Positions 33,901 through 44,900 of a stretch of 64,000 nt of DNA are shown piece after piece. The DNA lies in NCBI GenBank assembly GCA_036936605.1, contig JAUPFV010000005.1, forward strand, positions 54,208,742 to 54,272,741, written 5' to 3'. The notes under the pieces were generated by a model that worked only from the letters and a program-made list of their open reading frames with translations, did no database searches and was not told the DNA's origin. This DNA comes from Limnanthes douglasii subsp. nivea. Its lineage: Eukaryota; Streptophyta; Magnoliopsida; Brassicales; Limnanthaceae. How positions within the stretch are numbered: position 1 is the stretch's first letter; the number at the start of each line of letters is the position of its first letter. The position numbers and the translations under genes are program-made.

Positions 33901-34560
33901 ATATAATAGTCCTCACCACTCTTGTATTTCTTGGCTGGATCTCAAGGGCAAGCTTGCCACCAAAGACAAGCTTCGTAGCTGGGGTTATAATATCCTATCT
34001 ACAGTCACCCTCTGTCACTCTGATTCAGAAACTATATCTCATATCCTCTTTGAATGTAGTTACACCCAGAGTATCTGGACTTACACCAGTGTCAAAATTG
34101 GTTTTTCTTTTCACTCTTCTTGCTGGAAATCTTGGATTATCGAGGCATCAAGATGGCCTAATTCTCGACACCAAAGTATTTGGTGAACTTGTTTCAATGC
34201 GGTTATCTACCACATTTGGAAAGAGCGGAATTCAAGAATTTTTGGATCTCCCCCGACTTTGGCCTCTGCAATTTCATATCATATATTATCGGATCTCCGA
34301 TTTAGATTTCATGGTACCAAGATTAACTGGTAAGGTTATTGTATTTAGCTCTAACTTACTCCTTCTTGTGATACAGGTACTCGATGTCTGGACTGGAGCG
34401 TGTATTTCGATTGGGACGATCATGGAGTCACCACTCAGCCACCTAGTCATTTGCATGTTACAAGCTTATGTTGCTATGCGTGTGTCGTAATTTGGGAACC
34501 TATATCTTGACTTGCTAGTGTTTATCGTTCTAGAGTTTTAATTGTTGTAAGCTTGAGGGG
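30950..34560 (+). pseudogene. LINE ORF2: endonuclease, reverse transcriptase, zf-RVT
   Basis: Endonuclease (31080-31480): HIQWVSLGDFNAIRHPGERI (catalytic GDFN), TGFPFTWINKQP, then RTSDHTTVTL (SDH). RT (32060-33430): DKSPGPDGFN, LKIDIMKAFDNVRWQLIL, GLRQGDPLSPILFALVMQ, an intact LCFADDLMIFCHG catalytic box (about 32800), LKYLGVPLITGRLTNSDCRP. zf-RVT (33728-34186): VPYWTAKAGNIIFTIKDTYN, WAGLIWNKYNSPHHSC, TLCHSDSETISHILFECSYT. No C-terminal RNase H follows, unlike the LINE at 17071. Frameshifts near 31130, 31950, 32140 and 33435 and stops near 31403, 31547 and 32761 break it. Confidence 0.88.
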
Positions 34561-34633
34561 TATACCCCAGAACCATGTATGAATTTTTATAATTAATTTA
34601 AGTTTTCATTTCACAAAAAAAACAAGAATTATC

Positions 34634-35639
34634 CAAATACATCTAAACATTTCTCAGTACTAGAAAGATAGAATCGACTTAAAAGCTACCAAAATACATC
34701 TTCAAAGTAGAATGACTACAAAATCAGGTGATTGAACCTGATATACAAACTGTAATTAAAATAAATAAAATAGAACCGCATGTCTAAAAATTTAGCCCAA
34801 ACCCGCATAATTTAAAAAATCAGCCAACTATAACAGAGCCCTTAGACAAAAAGGGTTTTAGGTTAATGTTATTAGGGTTAAGAAACTCTTTAGGATAGAG
34901 ACGGCGGCGCCGCCTCAAAACTGATTGCACCTTTGACCGAAACGACAAATCCGGAACCAAAACCTACAAACGTCGAGGACAAGCTCGTTTAGAGATTTAA
35001 TAATGGGAAATTTCACACTAAATATTTTTTTCACCAAACTTATTATTATTTAGTACCTCAACTTTCTTTTATGCCTACTAAATACCTATCTCAGCAAACT
35101 AATTCCTATTTAGAAATACCCTCAACATTTGTGTCAGTCTATTTTCGAACCACAATTCAAATTTTGAATTCTTAACACTACAACCTAGTCTGTTATTTTT
35201 AAAAGTTTTCATGAACCTATAGATTTTTCAAAAGAAACCATTTTCAATCAATCTCCTTGTTTAAACTGGTTCACGAAATCAGAAAAGATGTAATATATGA
35301 ATATTGCTATAGACCTGTTTTGCTTCGACCCGATTCGAACAATTTATCTGTATTTCTTCTTGGCACTGGGTTTTGTATTTTTTTTTCACGAGTAGAAGCT
35401 TGTATCAACTTTTGTTTTGTTTTTCATGAGTAGAAGCTGGTTTTTTTTGTTTTTTTCCAACTTTTGTTAGTTCCTGGGTTTTCTTAGTTTTTTCAAAGAT
35501 TTCAACTTTATTCTGTTTACATTAAAGTCTTGTTTAGTTTCTGTGGAACTGAAAACAGATTTTTTTAAAGTTTTTTCAAAGTCGAGATTTCCTCCAGGTT
35601 CTTTAATGGCGTTTTTATCTTACATGTTGTATGGTTGAA
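34634..35639. other. Spacer; possible outer end of the MULE
   Basis: Non-coding. From about 34999 (GGGAAATTTCACACTAAATA) the text has the look of a MULE terminus, but I find no matching inverted partner in the window, so the boundary is unproven. T-rich tracts fill 35350-35640. Confidence 0.35.
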
Positions 35640-36094
35640 GACGATAGCTGTATTTGACTTTTGCATGTTACTTTATTTTGTGTCTCGCATTGTTTTATGT
35701 ATTTTATGTTACGCGAGTTGCAGCATACAACATTCCGCATCTCGCGCGACGTGTTGTTTTTTTTATTTGAATTTAAATATGAAGCGATATAGGTTTGCCA
35801 CCGGAGGAGCTTATTGAAGTGTATAGCATATCACGTCTCGTGCGAGTCAATTGTGTAATTCACTACGCGAGTTACCGTAGGAGGTAAGTCACATATATCT
35901 TGCGTCATTGCTAGCGTATTATATTATAAATTTTTATCTAACGCAATTTACGTATCGGGCTCGCGCGAGTTACAGTACCTACGACAAACGCGAGTGACTC
36001 AAGCAGTTAACATCACAACTCACGCTTGGACTGACGCGATTTAGGACAGCTCCCTCACATAGCCTAATTCTGTTTATCATTTGCAACGTACTAG

Positions 36095-38501
36095 ATGTCT
36101 AAGCAAAAAGTTTGTATTTTTAAATATTTGAAGCAGACCTCAATCGTTTCTTTTAACGCATTTGAAAACTTTGAAGTTGTTGAAAAATATATTGAAGGTA
36201 GATGGGATGATCTGGTTAAGGGTTGCTACACTATTTCCTACTCCTGTGGCGGTGAAAAGTACTGTTTGTTTACTAACGAGGCTGATTTCATTAGTTTAAC
36301 TGTTTATCTCGATGTGGAGCGTCTGAAAAGTGTTAGCTTCTTTATAGAACAACGAGTAGTTGAAACAGATGCGCATGACAGTGGTAAACAGCCTACCGTA
36401 AACGTTTTAGAACCATGTGATGATCATTTATTAAGTGGGGAGAGTAGTAATGGTTTAATCTGTTCGCAACATAAAAAAAGACATCTTGCCACTACGGGTT
36501 GGGTTGATGCTATCACAGGATTTGGTCAAACATTTGTTGATGGTGCCTCTGGTGTAAGGTTATATTTATGCCGATATGCTTTAGAACTTGATTTTGTTTT
36601 CAAGTATATGCATAATACATCCACTAAGATCACGGCTTACTGTGTCAACAAAAAGTCAGGTTGTAAATGGCGACTGTATGCATCAATAGATTCTAGCACT
36701 AGTTTCATGATGATCAAGCGCTTTGCTAACACCCATTCATGTAGCCCGGTATTTTCCAAGAAAAAAAGTAGGCATTTGACGTCTGATTTAATTGCGGATG
36801 AAATACATGAATCAATTAGGACAAGTCATTCTATAACAGCAAAAACTATTCAGTCTTCTGTAAAACAAAACTATGGTTTAGATATTTCCTACCGTTTATC
36901 GTAGAATGCGTTAGGGAAGGCGAGGAGGGAAGTTTTTGGAGACAGTAATACTTCGTTTGGGTTGCTCAATGCTTATTTTAGAAGATTAAAAAGTCGAGAT
37001 ATTACTACCGATTGTCATTTGGAGGTTGGTTTTGGGAATGTCTTTAGGAGGTGCTTTGTGGCTTTTGGATCATGCATTCAAGGATTTCACTCATGTCGAC
37101 CATTGCGGTATGTGGAGGGTACCCATTTAAATGGTAAGCATGGTGGTGTTTTGATGTCTGTAGTGGCAAAGGATGGCAATAATGGTGTGTTTTAAACCTT
37201 CGTGTAAATGTAAATCTATATGCGTGTTAATAAGATAGAATAATGTGTATCTCATAAACCGATAAAAAGCATACATATAACGCGAGTTGCCCTCCCCCAA
37301 TGTTTATGATTCGCTCCGTATCGACTTGACTATCTTAAGCAATCGCGTGATGCTGAATTTGTTTATAGTTACACATCACGCGATACATTATATATTATAT
37401 GTACCATCGCGCGAGATAGGCGCTGCATCATAACAATCACACCTTAATCGATTCATATATCCTTATATTATAGACCCCCTAAACCTATTTTCATATTGCA
37501 GGTATTTTTCCAGTTGCTTTTGGTATTTTCGGTGGTGAAGATTCTGATAACTGGATGTGGTTTATGGAATGTCTTAAACCTCATTTGTTAAACCGTCAAA
37601 TAACTTTTATTTCCGACAGACATTCTGGTATTATTAATGGTGTTTCCTTCGTTTACCCAGACTGATTTCATGCTTACTGTATATATCATCTGCTTAATAA
37701 TTTGAAGACATCTCTTGACTGCACCAACCGCGAGTTTAAGAAGAAAATGTTGAAGCGAGTCAAAAGTTGTGCTTACGCTCCAACATTTAAACTTTTTAAT
37801 GAGAAACTTTCCAAGTTTTTAAGTAGAGGTGGTAAAACGATTAAGGCTTTCATCGAGAATTTACCTCTCGATAAGTACGCCCAGCCATTCGTCATTGGCA
37901 AACGTTACGGGGCAATGGCATCATCTGCTGCCGAATCCTTTAACAATCAGATTAAAAAGTTTTGCAATGTACCGATTGTTGAATGATAGACAAGATTAGA
38001 GTTATGCTAATGACTCAGATTTCTAGAAGTTATTCAGAAAGGTTAAGGTGGAACAGTTATTTATGCCCCGAATATGAGAAGCAGTTTAAGGTGAATGTTC
38101 TAATGGGTCGAACCTGGGTGGTATCTAAGTCTTCTGCAGGTTCATTCGACGTTTATTCTGAACCAGTTATGGTTGTCAACATACTTGATTTTAAGTGTTC
38201 ATGTGGTTCATGGCAGCAAGAGTGTTTTCCATGTGCTCACTCATTGGCTGCAATAACATCCGTGAACGAAGATCCTATGACGTTGGTAGAACCATTCTAC
38301 AGTGTAAGTAATTATAGATCCACTTATTCGTTTAGCATACCTACAATAACCGACTATGGTGAAAGTTCATCATCTAACGAATCTGAAGGACCTGTTGTTC
38401 TACATCCTAATGTAAAAAGGCGAGCTGGAAGGCCAAGGAAGAAGATGATTACATCTAGAGGAGAAGTATCATCACCCACGCGAGATGTCCATGTGACATG
38501 A
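36095..38501 (+). pseudogene. MULE transposase (MuDR/VANA type)
   Basis: This protein would cut and move the element. From ATG 36095: an N-terminal ~90-residue region, a MuDR DNA-binding-like domain (FGQTFVDGASGVRLYLCRYA, CVNKKSGCKWRLYAS, FANTHSC), the DDE domain, and a SWIM zinc finger (FKCSCGSWQQECFPCAHSLA), ending in a basic AT-hook-like GRPRKK. DDE residues: YVEGTHLNG, where the usual first Asp (DGT) is Glu; FISDRHSGI (second Asp); SSAAESFNNQ (Glu). An intron at 37185-37501 (AATG|GTGTGT to TTGCAG|GTATTT) splits N-G-I-F-P. Damage: TAG at 36902, TGA near 37663, and a frameshift near 37984. It is therefore inactive as it stands. Confidence 0.9.
37185..37501 (+). other. Intron of the MULE transposase gene
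   Basis: A 317-bp GT-AG intron inside the DDE domain. It restores the expected residue order across the junction. It contains at least four CGCG-core motifs (ACGCGAGTTG, ATCGCGTGATG, ATCACGCGATAC, ATCGCGCGAGATAGG), showing that the repeat motif populates introns as well as spacers. Confidence 0.75.
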
Positions 38502-38740
38502 TGCTAGATGAGATGCACTTGCGAACAGCGCCTATCTCGCACGATGGCACATATATGCTAGATGAGATGCACTTGCGAACAGCGCGCGAGATGTTCGTGT
38601 GATATGACGCTAGACGAATTGCATTTGGCGACATCACGCGATACATTCGCCTAATATGACGCTAGTTGAGCTGGCCTTGCCTAAATTACGCGCAATGTTC
38701 GCGTACTATGACTCGCGCTACGTTGCAATAGAACTAGGCA
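38480..38740 (+). repeat. CGCGAG minisatellite, array 1 (~52-bp units)
   Basis: Units follow CACGCGAGATGTTCGTG, then TATGACGCTAGATGAG, then TTGCACTTGCCAACAT, with spacing near 50-53 bp. It starts at the very end of the transposase frame, so the last codons of the transposase already lie in the repeat. Confidence 0.75.
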
Positions 38741-39055
38741 TACCTTAGATCATGGATTGTGTGATTAACATGATTGTGTTAATGTCACATGAGTCATTGA
38801 GGATACATACTGCGTGACAAGTCACCTTCCTATTCATCTCTACTGTTTTCTGTGTTAATTAGTTTTACCATTCCTCCGCGTGAGTCATTAAAGATTTACA
38901 ACGCATGACAAATGAATTTACTATGTATCTCTACTGTATTCTGTCTTTCAATTGGAGGCTGTCACATACACTATCGAACTATCACAATCAGACAACCAAA
39001 TCCATTCATAAATTTAACATTGGAAAAGGAAGGAAGGAAGACAAACTTAATACAT

Positions 39056-39203
39056 ATGGATAACAAAGGTCCTACCCATGCCCAGATACCAAACCCTAAT
39101 AAAAAACAACCAAATGTTTTAGGGTTTATGGATAACAAAGGGCCTACCCATGCCCAAATACCAAACCCTAATAAAAAAAACAACACCAAATGCTTTAGGG
39201 TTT
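39056..39203 (-). repeat. ~74-bp tandem duplication
   Basis: Two units (39056-39127 and 39128-39203), each ATGGATAACAAAGG, CTACCCATGCCCA, AAACCCTAATAAAAAA, ending TTTAGGGTTT. They lie about 50 bp beyond the stop codon of the acidic-protein gene (minus strand), so probably in its 3' UTR. Confidence 0.75.
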
Positions 39204-39256
39204 AACAATTAAAAGCATAAAAAACCACTACAGTTCTAAACAAACACAAACAGTTC

Positions 39257-39691
39257 TTAATATTCTGAAGAGTTACCCTCCTCTTCAGATTCATCTTCAT
39301 CCTCAGACTCCTCGTCTGTCTCTTCATCCTCATCCTCTTCATCCTACTCCTGTTCCTCGTCGTCGGTTTCCTTGCCCCAGTAAGAATCGTCGGATGAGTC
39401 ATTTGAAGACTTCATAGGAGTTATCTTCCTCCTGGTCGTCTTCGTCTTCTTCTTCAGTATCTTTCGTCGTTTAGGATACCATTCGATGTCGGAATCTTCG
39501 TCCGGCCATGACAGAGAGTATTCAGAGTCATACTCAGTCGTAGGTGAAAGTGAAGTAGAAAAAGGATTTGAATCTCCGTCGGAAGAGTACTCCGTCGTAG
39601 TCTCCCGCTTATAGTCCGAGTATCTCAAACTCACGTCGGAAAACGTACCGTCAGACCCGTGATTACCGTAAGAGTCATCTGAACCGCTCAT
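39257..39691 (-). pseudogene. MULE-borne acidic serine-rich protein
   Basis: About 144 codons from ATG 39691 (MSGSDDSYGNHGSDGTFSDV). The first half is Ser/Asp/Tyr-rich, a central basic segment KRRKILKKKTKTTRRK could be a nuclear localisation signal, and the tail is almost entirely Asp/Glu (DEEDEDEETDEESEDEDE). One in-frame TAG near 39348 (a Glu codon neighbourhood) interrupts the acidic tail; otherwise the frame is open to TAA at 39257. A TATAAATA box lies about 90 bp upstream on the same strand. No family is recognised. The composition resembles acidic chromatin or histone-binding proteins, which is only a compositional hint. Confidence 0.6.
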
Positions 39692-39776
39692 AGTGTTTTG
39701 CTTTTATATAGAATATCAACAGTTTTTAAAAGTTTAATAGTGTGATAGATAACCATGCAAGCAAATACAAGACGCC

Positions 39777-39784
39777 TATTTATA
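39777..39784 (-). promoter_or_regulatory. TATA box of the acidic-protein gene
   Basis: TATAAATA followed by GGCG on the minus strand, 86-93 bp upstream of ATG 39691. The neighbouring Myb-like gene has the same box at 41539-41546, 64-71 bp upstream of its ATG. Confidence 0.6.
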
Positions 39785-40214
39785 TAACTTCGAAAACAAC
39801 GACTACCCTAGTGAGAAATTAATGCACATGTAATGAGTGATTTAGCTACCCAAGTCACATCGTTCATTAATAAACCCAATGAAATTAATGAAAAGACAAC
39901 CCATTGTCTTTTCACTAGCCATTAATTATGACGCGGTTTAATTTTGAATCACGATAACCAACGCGTACTACTACCATCTTATTTGATATCTCTCGTCTTA
40001 TTGATTAATTTTAGTTATTTTTTTAAGTTTATTATTATTAAATTTATGATTAACTAAATAATATATAGTTAAATACATTATAAATAAATGATTATTGTAC
40101 CTTGGTTAGCTGAATAATGTACGTTGGTCCAGTTTATTAGTTAAATTATATATACATAAATGTGTCCATTACCTCGCTGGTTGCGTTCGATAAGTTGTAT
40201 ATCCGCAAATAACC
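39785..40214. other. AT-rich spacer inside the MULE
   Basis: Upstream of the acidic gene; few motif copies (ACGCGGTTTAA, ACGCGTACTAC near 39930-39965). No coding potential. Confidence 0.45.
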
Positions 40215-40910
40215 CCCAAGTAATATCACGCGAGATGTTCAATACATGTGACGCTAGATTGATTAAACTTGTTTCATTCACGCGAGAGATTCATGTTGTA
40301 TTACGCTAGATAGATGAGAATGGACACCACGCGCGTGATGACGCTCTACCATAACGTGAGACGTTGATGTAGTATAGTGATACATGATATAAACTGGAGA
40401 CGTGGATGTAGTATAGTGATACATCATATAAACTGGACCATATCACGCGCGATGTTTGGTTCCTGTTAGGCTAGATGATTTATGTTTGCTCCCACAACGC
40501 GAGGTACGGATGTTGTATAACGCTAGACGTTCCTTCAAATCGATGCTAGATGAGTTGAATTTGTCCAAATCACGCGAGATATGCGTGTACTACGACGCTA
40601 GATGAGCTGAGCTTGACAACATTACGCAAGCTATAAATATAATATGACGCTAGATGCATTGTAGTAACAGTCTTACTATATCTACGTGTTCTACGACGCT
40701 AGATCATTTCAACTTGCCAACTTAACACGCGATGTAATTGGATGAGTTGCACTAGCCTAAAACACGCGAGATATTCGTGTACTATGATGCTAAATTAGTT
40801 GAACTTGTACACATCACGCGAGATGTGCGCGTAATATGACGCTAGATAAGTTTGATTGGCCCTCATGAGGACATAAGTCCTTCCCCTATGACGCGCGAGA
40901 CTGGCAATGT
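40215..40910 (+). repeat. CGCGAG minisatellite, array 2 (~52-bp units)
   Basis: At least ten diverged units. Clear cores are at about 40226, 40571, 40763 and 40816 (CACGCGAGAT), each followed about 20 bp later by TATGACGCTAGAT. The distance between successive GACGCTAGATG phrases near 40600-40650 is exactly 52 bp. Units are in one orientation. The array lies between the acidic gene and the Myb-like gene. Confidence 0.75.
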
Positions 40911-41091
40911 TCGTAATGCCGGGTTAACATTTAGGCAATCACAGATTGTAACCATTTGATGAAAATTACACTAACAAAATAGTCATACACTCTTATCATT
41001 ACCAAATCTATTCCATTACATCCAATTTAAAAACTACTTTCTTTTTCGAATAAAGTTACATTTTTGAAGTCATTAAAATTAATGCCTTAAT

Positions 41092-41475
41092 TCAACAACT
41101 ATGGTTATCATCAACCGGTGAACAATTGGCAATAGCATCTTCTCTCTCGGCAATCGATTCATTTAGGTACATAATCATATCTCTTGATATCCAATCATTA
41201 AGTTCCCACTCCCATAAGTTTGTTTCCTCTAAGGGCAAAGCTAGACAAAGATCAGAAACACGTAGCAAGGGTTCGGATTTTAGTTCATTGTACCTCGAAG
41301 AGACTTCTTCTCGGGTGCGAACGTGGGGCCCGAAAAATCCAAGCCTCCCATAGTCAAAGAAAATCCTGCATAACACTTGATCGAAAGAAACGTCGGCCGT
41401 TTCATCCGAATTTGTTGTCTTCACGTACTTCACGGCTTGTAGCAAGTGTTGGTCTTCATCGACGCACCAACTCAT
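41092..41475 (-). CDS. Small Myb/SANT-like protein encoded in the MULE
   Basis: An uninterrupted 127-codon frame, ATG 41475 to stop 41092. It opens MSWCVDEDQHLLQAVKYV and continues to SFDQVLCRIFF and VRTREEVSSRYNELK. That is the W-x-(E/D)(E/D)-x-L-x-x-A-V, then F/W-x-x-V, then R-T/S-x-E-x-x-x-R-Y/W pattern of a single Myb/SANT-like domain, which usually binds DNA or chromatin. The C-terminal half is acidic, with Trp pairs (NLWEWELNDW). A TATAAATA box lies 64-71 bp upstream. It is the clearest unbroken frame in the block. The Myb-like reading is a motif judgement; the protein could also be an unrelated plant-transposon accessory protein such as VANB or VANC types, which I cannot test here. Confidence 0.55.
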   Translation of the reverse strand: MSWCVDEDQHLLQAVKYVKTTNSDETADVSFDQVLCRIFFDYGRLGFFGPHVRTREEVSSRYNELKSEPLLRVSDLCLALPLEETNLWEWELNDWISRDMIMYLNESIAEREDAIANCSPVDDNHSC

Positions 41476-41538
41476 ACTGATTTCTTATTTGGAGTGTGTT
41501 AATTGTTTCAGTGTATACTATATATTGTTTTGTAGAGG

Positions 41539-41546
41539 TATTTATA
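41539..41546 (-). promoter_or_regulatory. TATA box of the Myb-like gene
   Basis: TATAAATA on the minus strand, 64-71 bp before the ATG at 41475. Position and sequence parallel the box of the acidic-protein gene. Confidence 0.6.
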
Positions 41547-41934
41547 AGGGCGACAAAATCGGTGGGTAACTAGGCGGGTAATATTAAGTAGGTCAAGTTT
41601 TTGGCGGGACAATTTCAATAACTAAATAATTTTGGCGGGAGTTGAATAGATAGTTCATCACGCGTATTGGATAATGAGCTAGTATTTATACCTCGCGTCG
41701 TAACACATAAAACGTCGATGTGTTACAAACATAACACGCGTGATACACACGAGAAGCATAGAAATAGTATCACGCGTGATAAGAGACAAAAAAGGAAACT
41801 TTGACGCGAGTCACCTACAACATATAGTGCTAGTTAACTTACAAATTTCAATACAATGGTTCGTTTGTTACCCAATAACCAATCCAAATGAAATTAGATA
41901 CGAATAATTTTCTCTGGTGAATTGAACTTAACAA

Positions 41935-44900
41935 TTAGGCATCCGAAACTCTTATATTAGTATTCTTATCATTTAGGAAATGGTTAAAAAAAATTGTGCG
42001 TGCTTCAGCTGGCATACACTTGCTATATTTCTTCTATACAAACCCGTGCTGGATAATGTCTTTGAAATACTGACAGACGAACACTCCACAATCAAGCGAA
42101 TCTTTATCTTGTTGTGGAATATTCTAGCAGCTTTAACTTTGTATTCATTCTTCACACGTGGTATGTATCTCTTCTTCATACAATAGTTCAGCTTGTCATA
42201 TAAGAAAAATGTGAGTTTATATTTTTGAATTAAAATGTCAACTCGTAATGTTACGAATCACTTTAGAGTAGGACGCGAGTTCCATCCTTTTACACGTGAT
42301 TCGCACACACACTGACGCGAGACTCATTCAATGCCTATTACGGTGCGATTCACCATCACGCGTAATGGATAATTAGCCTGCAAATAATGAACATACATCG
42401 TCATCTAATAAGGTTTCATACTACTTACCAAGGCGTCGCCCGTTTTCCTAGTATCGTCTGCATTGAATTTGCTAAGAGGGAACAGGGGATTGTAGTTTTT
42501 TTCCGAACCTTTATCCATGTGTATTACCAACAACGTCCAGTGGTTAGTATATTTTTTCATTTATGGTGCATACCAGAATGAATGCGATAAATGTATCTTT
42601 CGCGTTTTCAAAAATTGCGTCAATAACGTTTGTAACATCTCCTTTTTTGGCTAGTAACGTCTGTAATAAAACTAGTGTACACCATAACAATATCAAACTT
42701 CTGGTTCACTTTAAATGGCTATTTATTAATTAGATACTAACCGTTGCGACACCTGAAATCTGAATAGCTTTATATCAACAATTGTACTCGTCATCGAGCC
42801 CTTTAAAAGGTACAATCTAGTTTGATTCTTGATGCAGCTTATATATCCAGGCATCGATGATCTACAGCACGTAAAAAACATAGCTATATCTAGAGTAATT
42901 TTCAATTATTTGTGTTATATCAAGTTTCTAAACTTTACCTTGAAATCTAACTCCCCTTAGTATGCTATGACCATTAGCTCTGTCACACTAACACTTAGCT
43001 GGTATGTAAATTTTTGTTCTGGAAAATACCATACTTCAGAGTCAAGTTGATCTTCGTTTTCTTGTATTCGAAGGACCTTGCGGTATTGACTAACGTCTAT
43101 TAACTTTGTAGTTGTTGTTTCTGTTTCCCAAGTTTGTTCAATAGCTCTCGCCTGTTGCGACTGTGTAAGTAAATCCCAATTTGGATTTATATTATCTACT
43201 AACTGCAAAACGACATAAATCGTGTTAAATAACCATCACCAAGTTACAACTCGGTATATGATTATTAGTATAGTTTAGAACTTACCATTGTAGGTGCATC
43301 TTGTAACAAACGTTTTGATGCACTACTGCCACCCAACTTTCCTCCAATCGAGTGTATAACCGCCGCCTTATCAACTTCGTCAAAAAACGATTGTGTACAC
43401 AATGGGAATGCATCATCAAAATTTGGAAGATCAAAAGAATTTGCTTCCACTACCACTGCTGGTTGTAGTTGTTCTTTTATCTCATGTTATGTTAGTACTT
43501 CCACATTTGCTTTGCGTTGCACTTCCAACTTTGGTTGTAACTCATTTGTTGATATCATAGGAGCTCCCAATTCCACTGCGGGTTCAGTTTTTGGTTTTAG
43601 TTCCTTGTGCGCATTGATGTATTCATTTCTTTAACCTTCTTTTTTTTCACATTACATACCTAGAAAAATGTAACCAACAATGTGTGTTATATTATCCATT
43701 GACGCGTGACATGTTTAGTATGGCTTACCATGCGAGGTACGCAATATATAGGAGTCTTACTATACTGGCTTACCACGCGTGTTACGCAATAAACAGTAGT
43801 CTTAGTAGACTTTGATAACACGCGAGTCACGCTATGAATTGTAGTATTACTAAGTTCTGACACCACGCGAGTCAGGCAAGTAAATGTAGTCTTCCATGAT
43901 GCAGCCAACGCGAGGTAGATAATAAATAGTAAATTCACCCTCTTTTTCCTTTTACAACGCGAGTTAGACAATGAATATTACACTGGCGCGACTTAGAAGA
44001 CACTGGGGTTTCTTTAGACAATAAATATTAATTTAACTGATTTGTTTCACATAAATACAACATGCGATTCACATTGAACAAACAATTGTTTAGCTGGGGT
44101 TTTGGTCTTTTACTATGAAGCGATATAAAAAGATGATATGCTATAACATTCCGCTTGCTTAATGCGAGTTAGAAAGATGCCAAGTTTTAAAACTGCCAAA
44201 ATACTCACATAATAGCTATAACCTAAAATTAGCTCGGGTACTTGAAAATTTAAAAACATTCCTAATGTAATAAACAACCATTAAAACCCCATATTAAAAT
44301 CCGAAGTTTAAAAAACAACAGCTTGGCCAAATTAAAAACAAAGCAACTATAAGATAGTTATAAGAAGTTGAATCTTAATATTTTAAGATCCATCTTCATG
44401 TCCTTGCTCCATGGGCTTGGGTACGCTACAAGGACTTTCATGTGGCCCAGTTGTATTCATTTCCATCCCACTTGGTTGCTCACCAACATTTGCAATTGCC
44501 AAATCTGCCTCAATGTTTTTTGAAGCAACCTCACCACAAACTGTATCATCTGCAGCCTCTGCGCGATTTTGTTCTCCCGTAATCTCATTCGTACTCCCTT
44601 TTTCTACAACAACATCTGGCTGTAACTCTTGTGCAGTTTCAGCTATGACCTCAAGAGATTCTGCTACTATGGGTATTGGTTCAGTTGCTGCTGCCACAAT
44701 ATCATGTTGCTCAGCTTGGTCTTGAAACTCTTGAGCAGTTTTAGCTACGACAACTATTGCTTCTGCTTCTAAGGGTGTTGGCTCATGCTGCTCAGCTTGG
44801 TCTTCAAACTCTTGTGCAGTTTCAGCTACGACAACATTCAGTTCTTCTTCTATGGGTACAATAGCAATTTGCACCTCAGCATCCGCTCCTACTACACCCC

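Larger units (their letters stand above)
29695..34620 (+). mobile_element. Near full-length plant L1-type LINE with 13-bp target-site duplication
   Basis: AACAAGAATTATC occurs directly before (29682-29694) and directly after (34621-34633) the element, next to a short 3' A-rich tail (CACAAAAAAAA). This defines a 4926-bp insertion. Order inside: GC-richer 5' UTR, ORF1, endonuclease, RT, zf-RVT, 3' UTR. It carries multiple stops and frameshifts. Related to the truncated antisense copy at 23757-25455. Confidence 0.9.

Noticed and set aside
34985..35110. GGGAAATTTCACACTAAATA as a MULE terminal inverted repeat
   Set aside because: No inverted partner was found near 48 kb, near 52.7-53.0 kb or elsewhere in the window.
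40215..40910. Regularly spaced repeats as a CRISPR-like array
   Set aside because: Units diverge along their whole length, there are no unique spacers between exact repeats, and the context is a plant transposon.
43850..43875. AGTATTAC resembling the motif reported for Arabidopsis VANC21
   Set aside because: A single occurrence inside array 3; chance match. The enriched motif here is CGCGAG.
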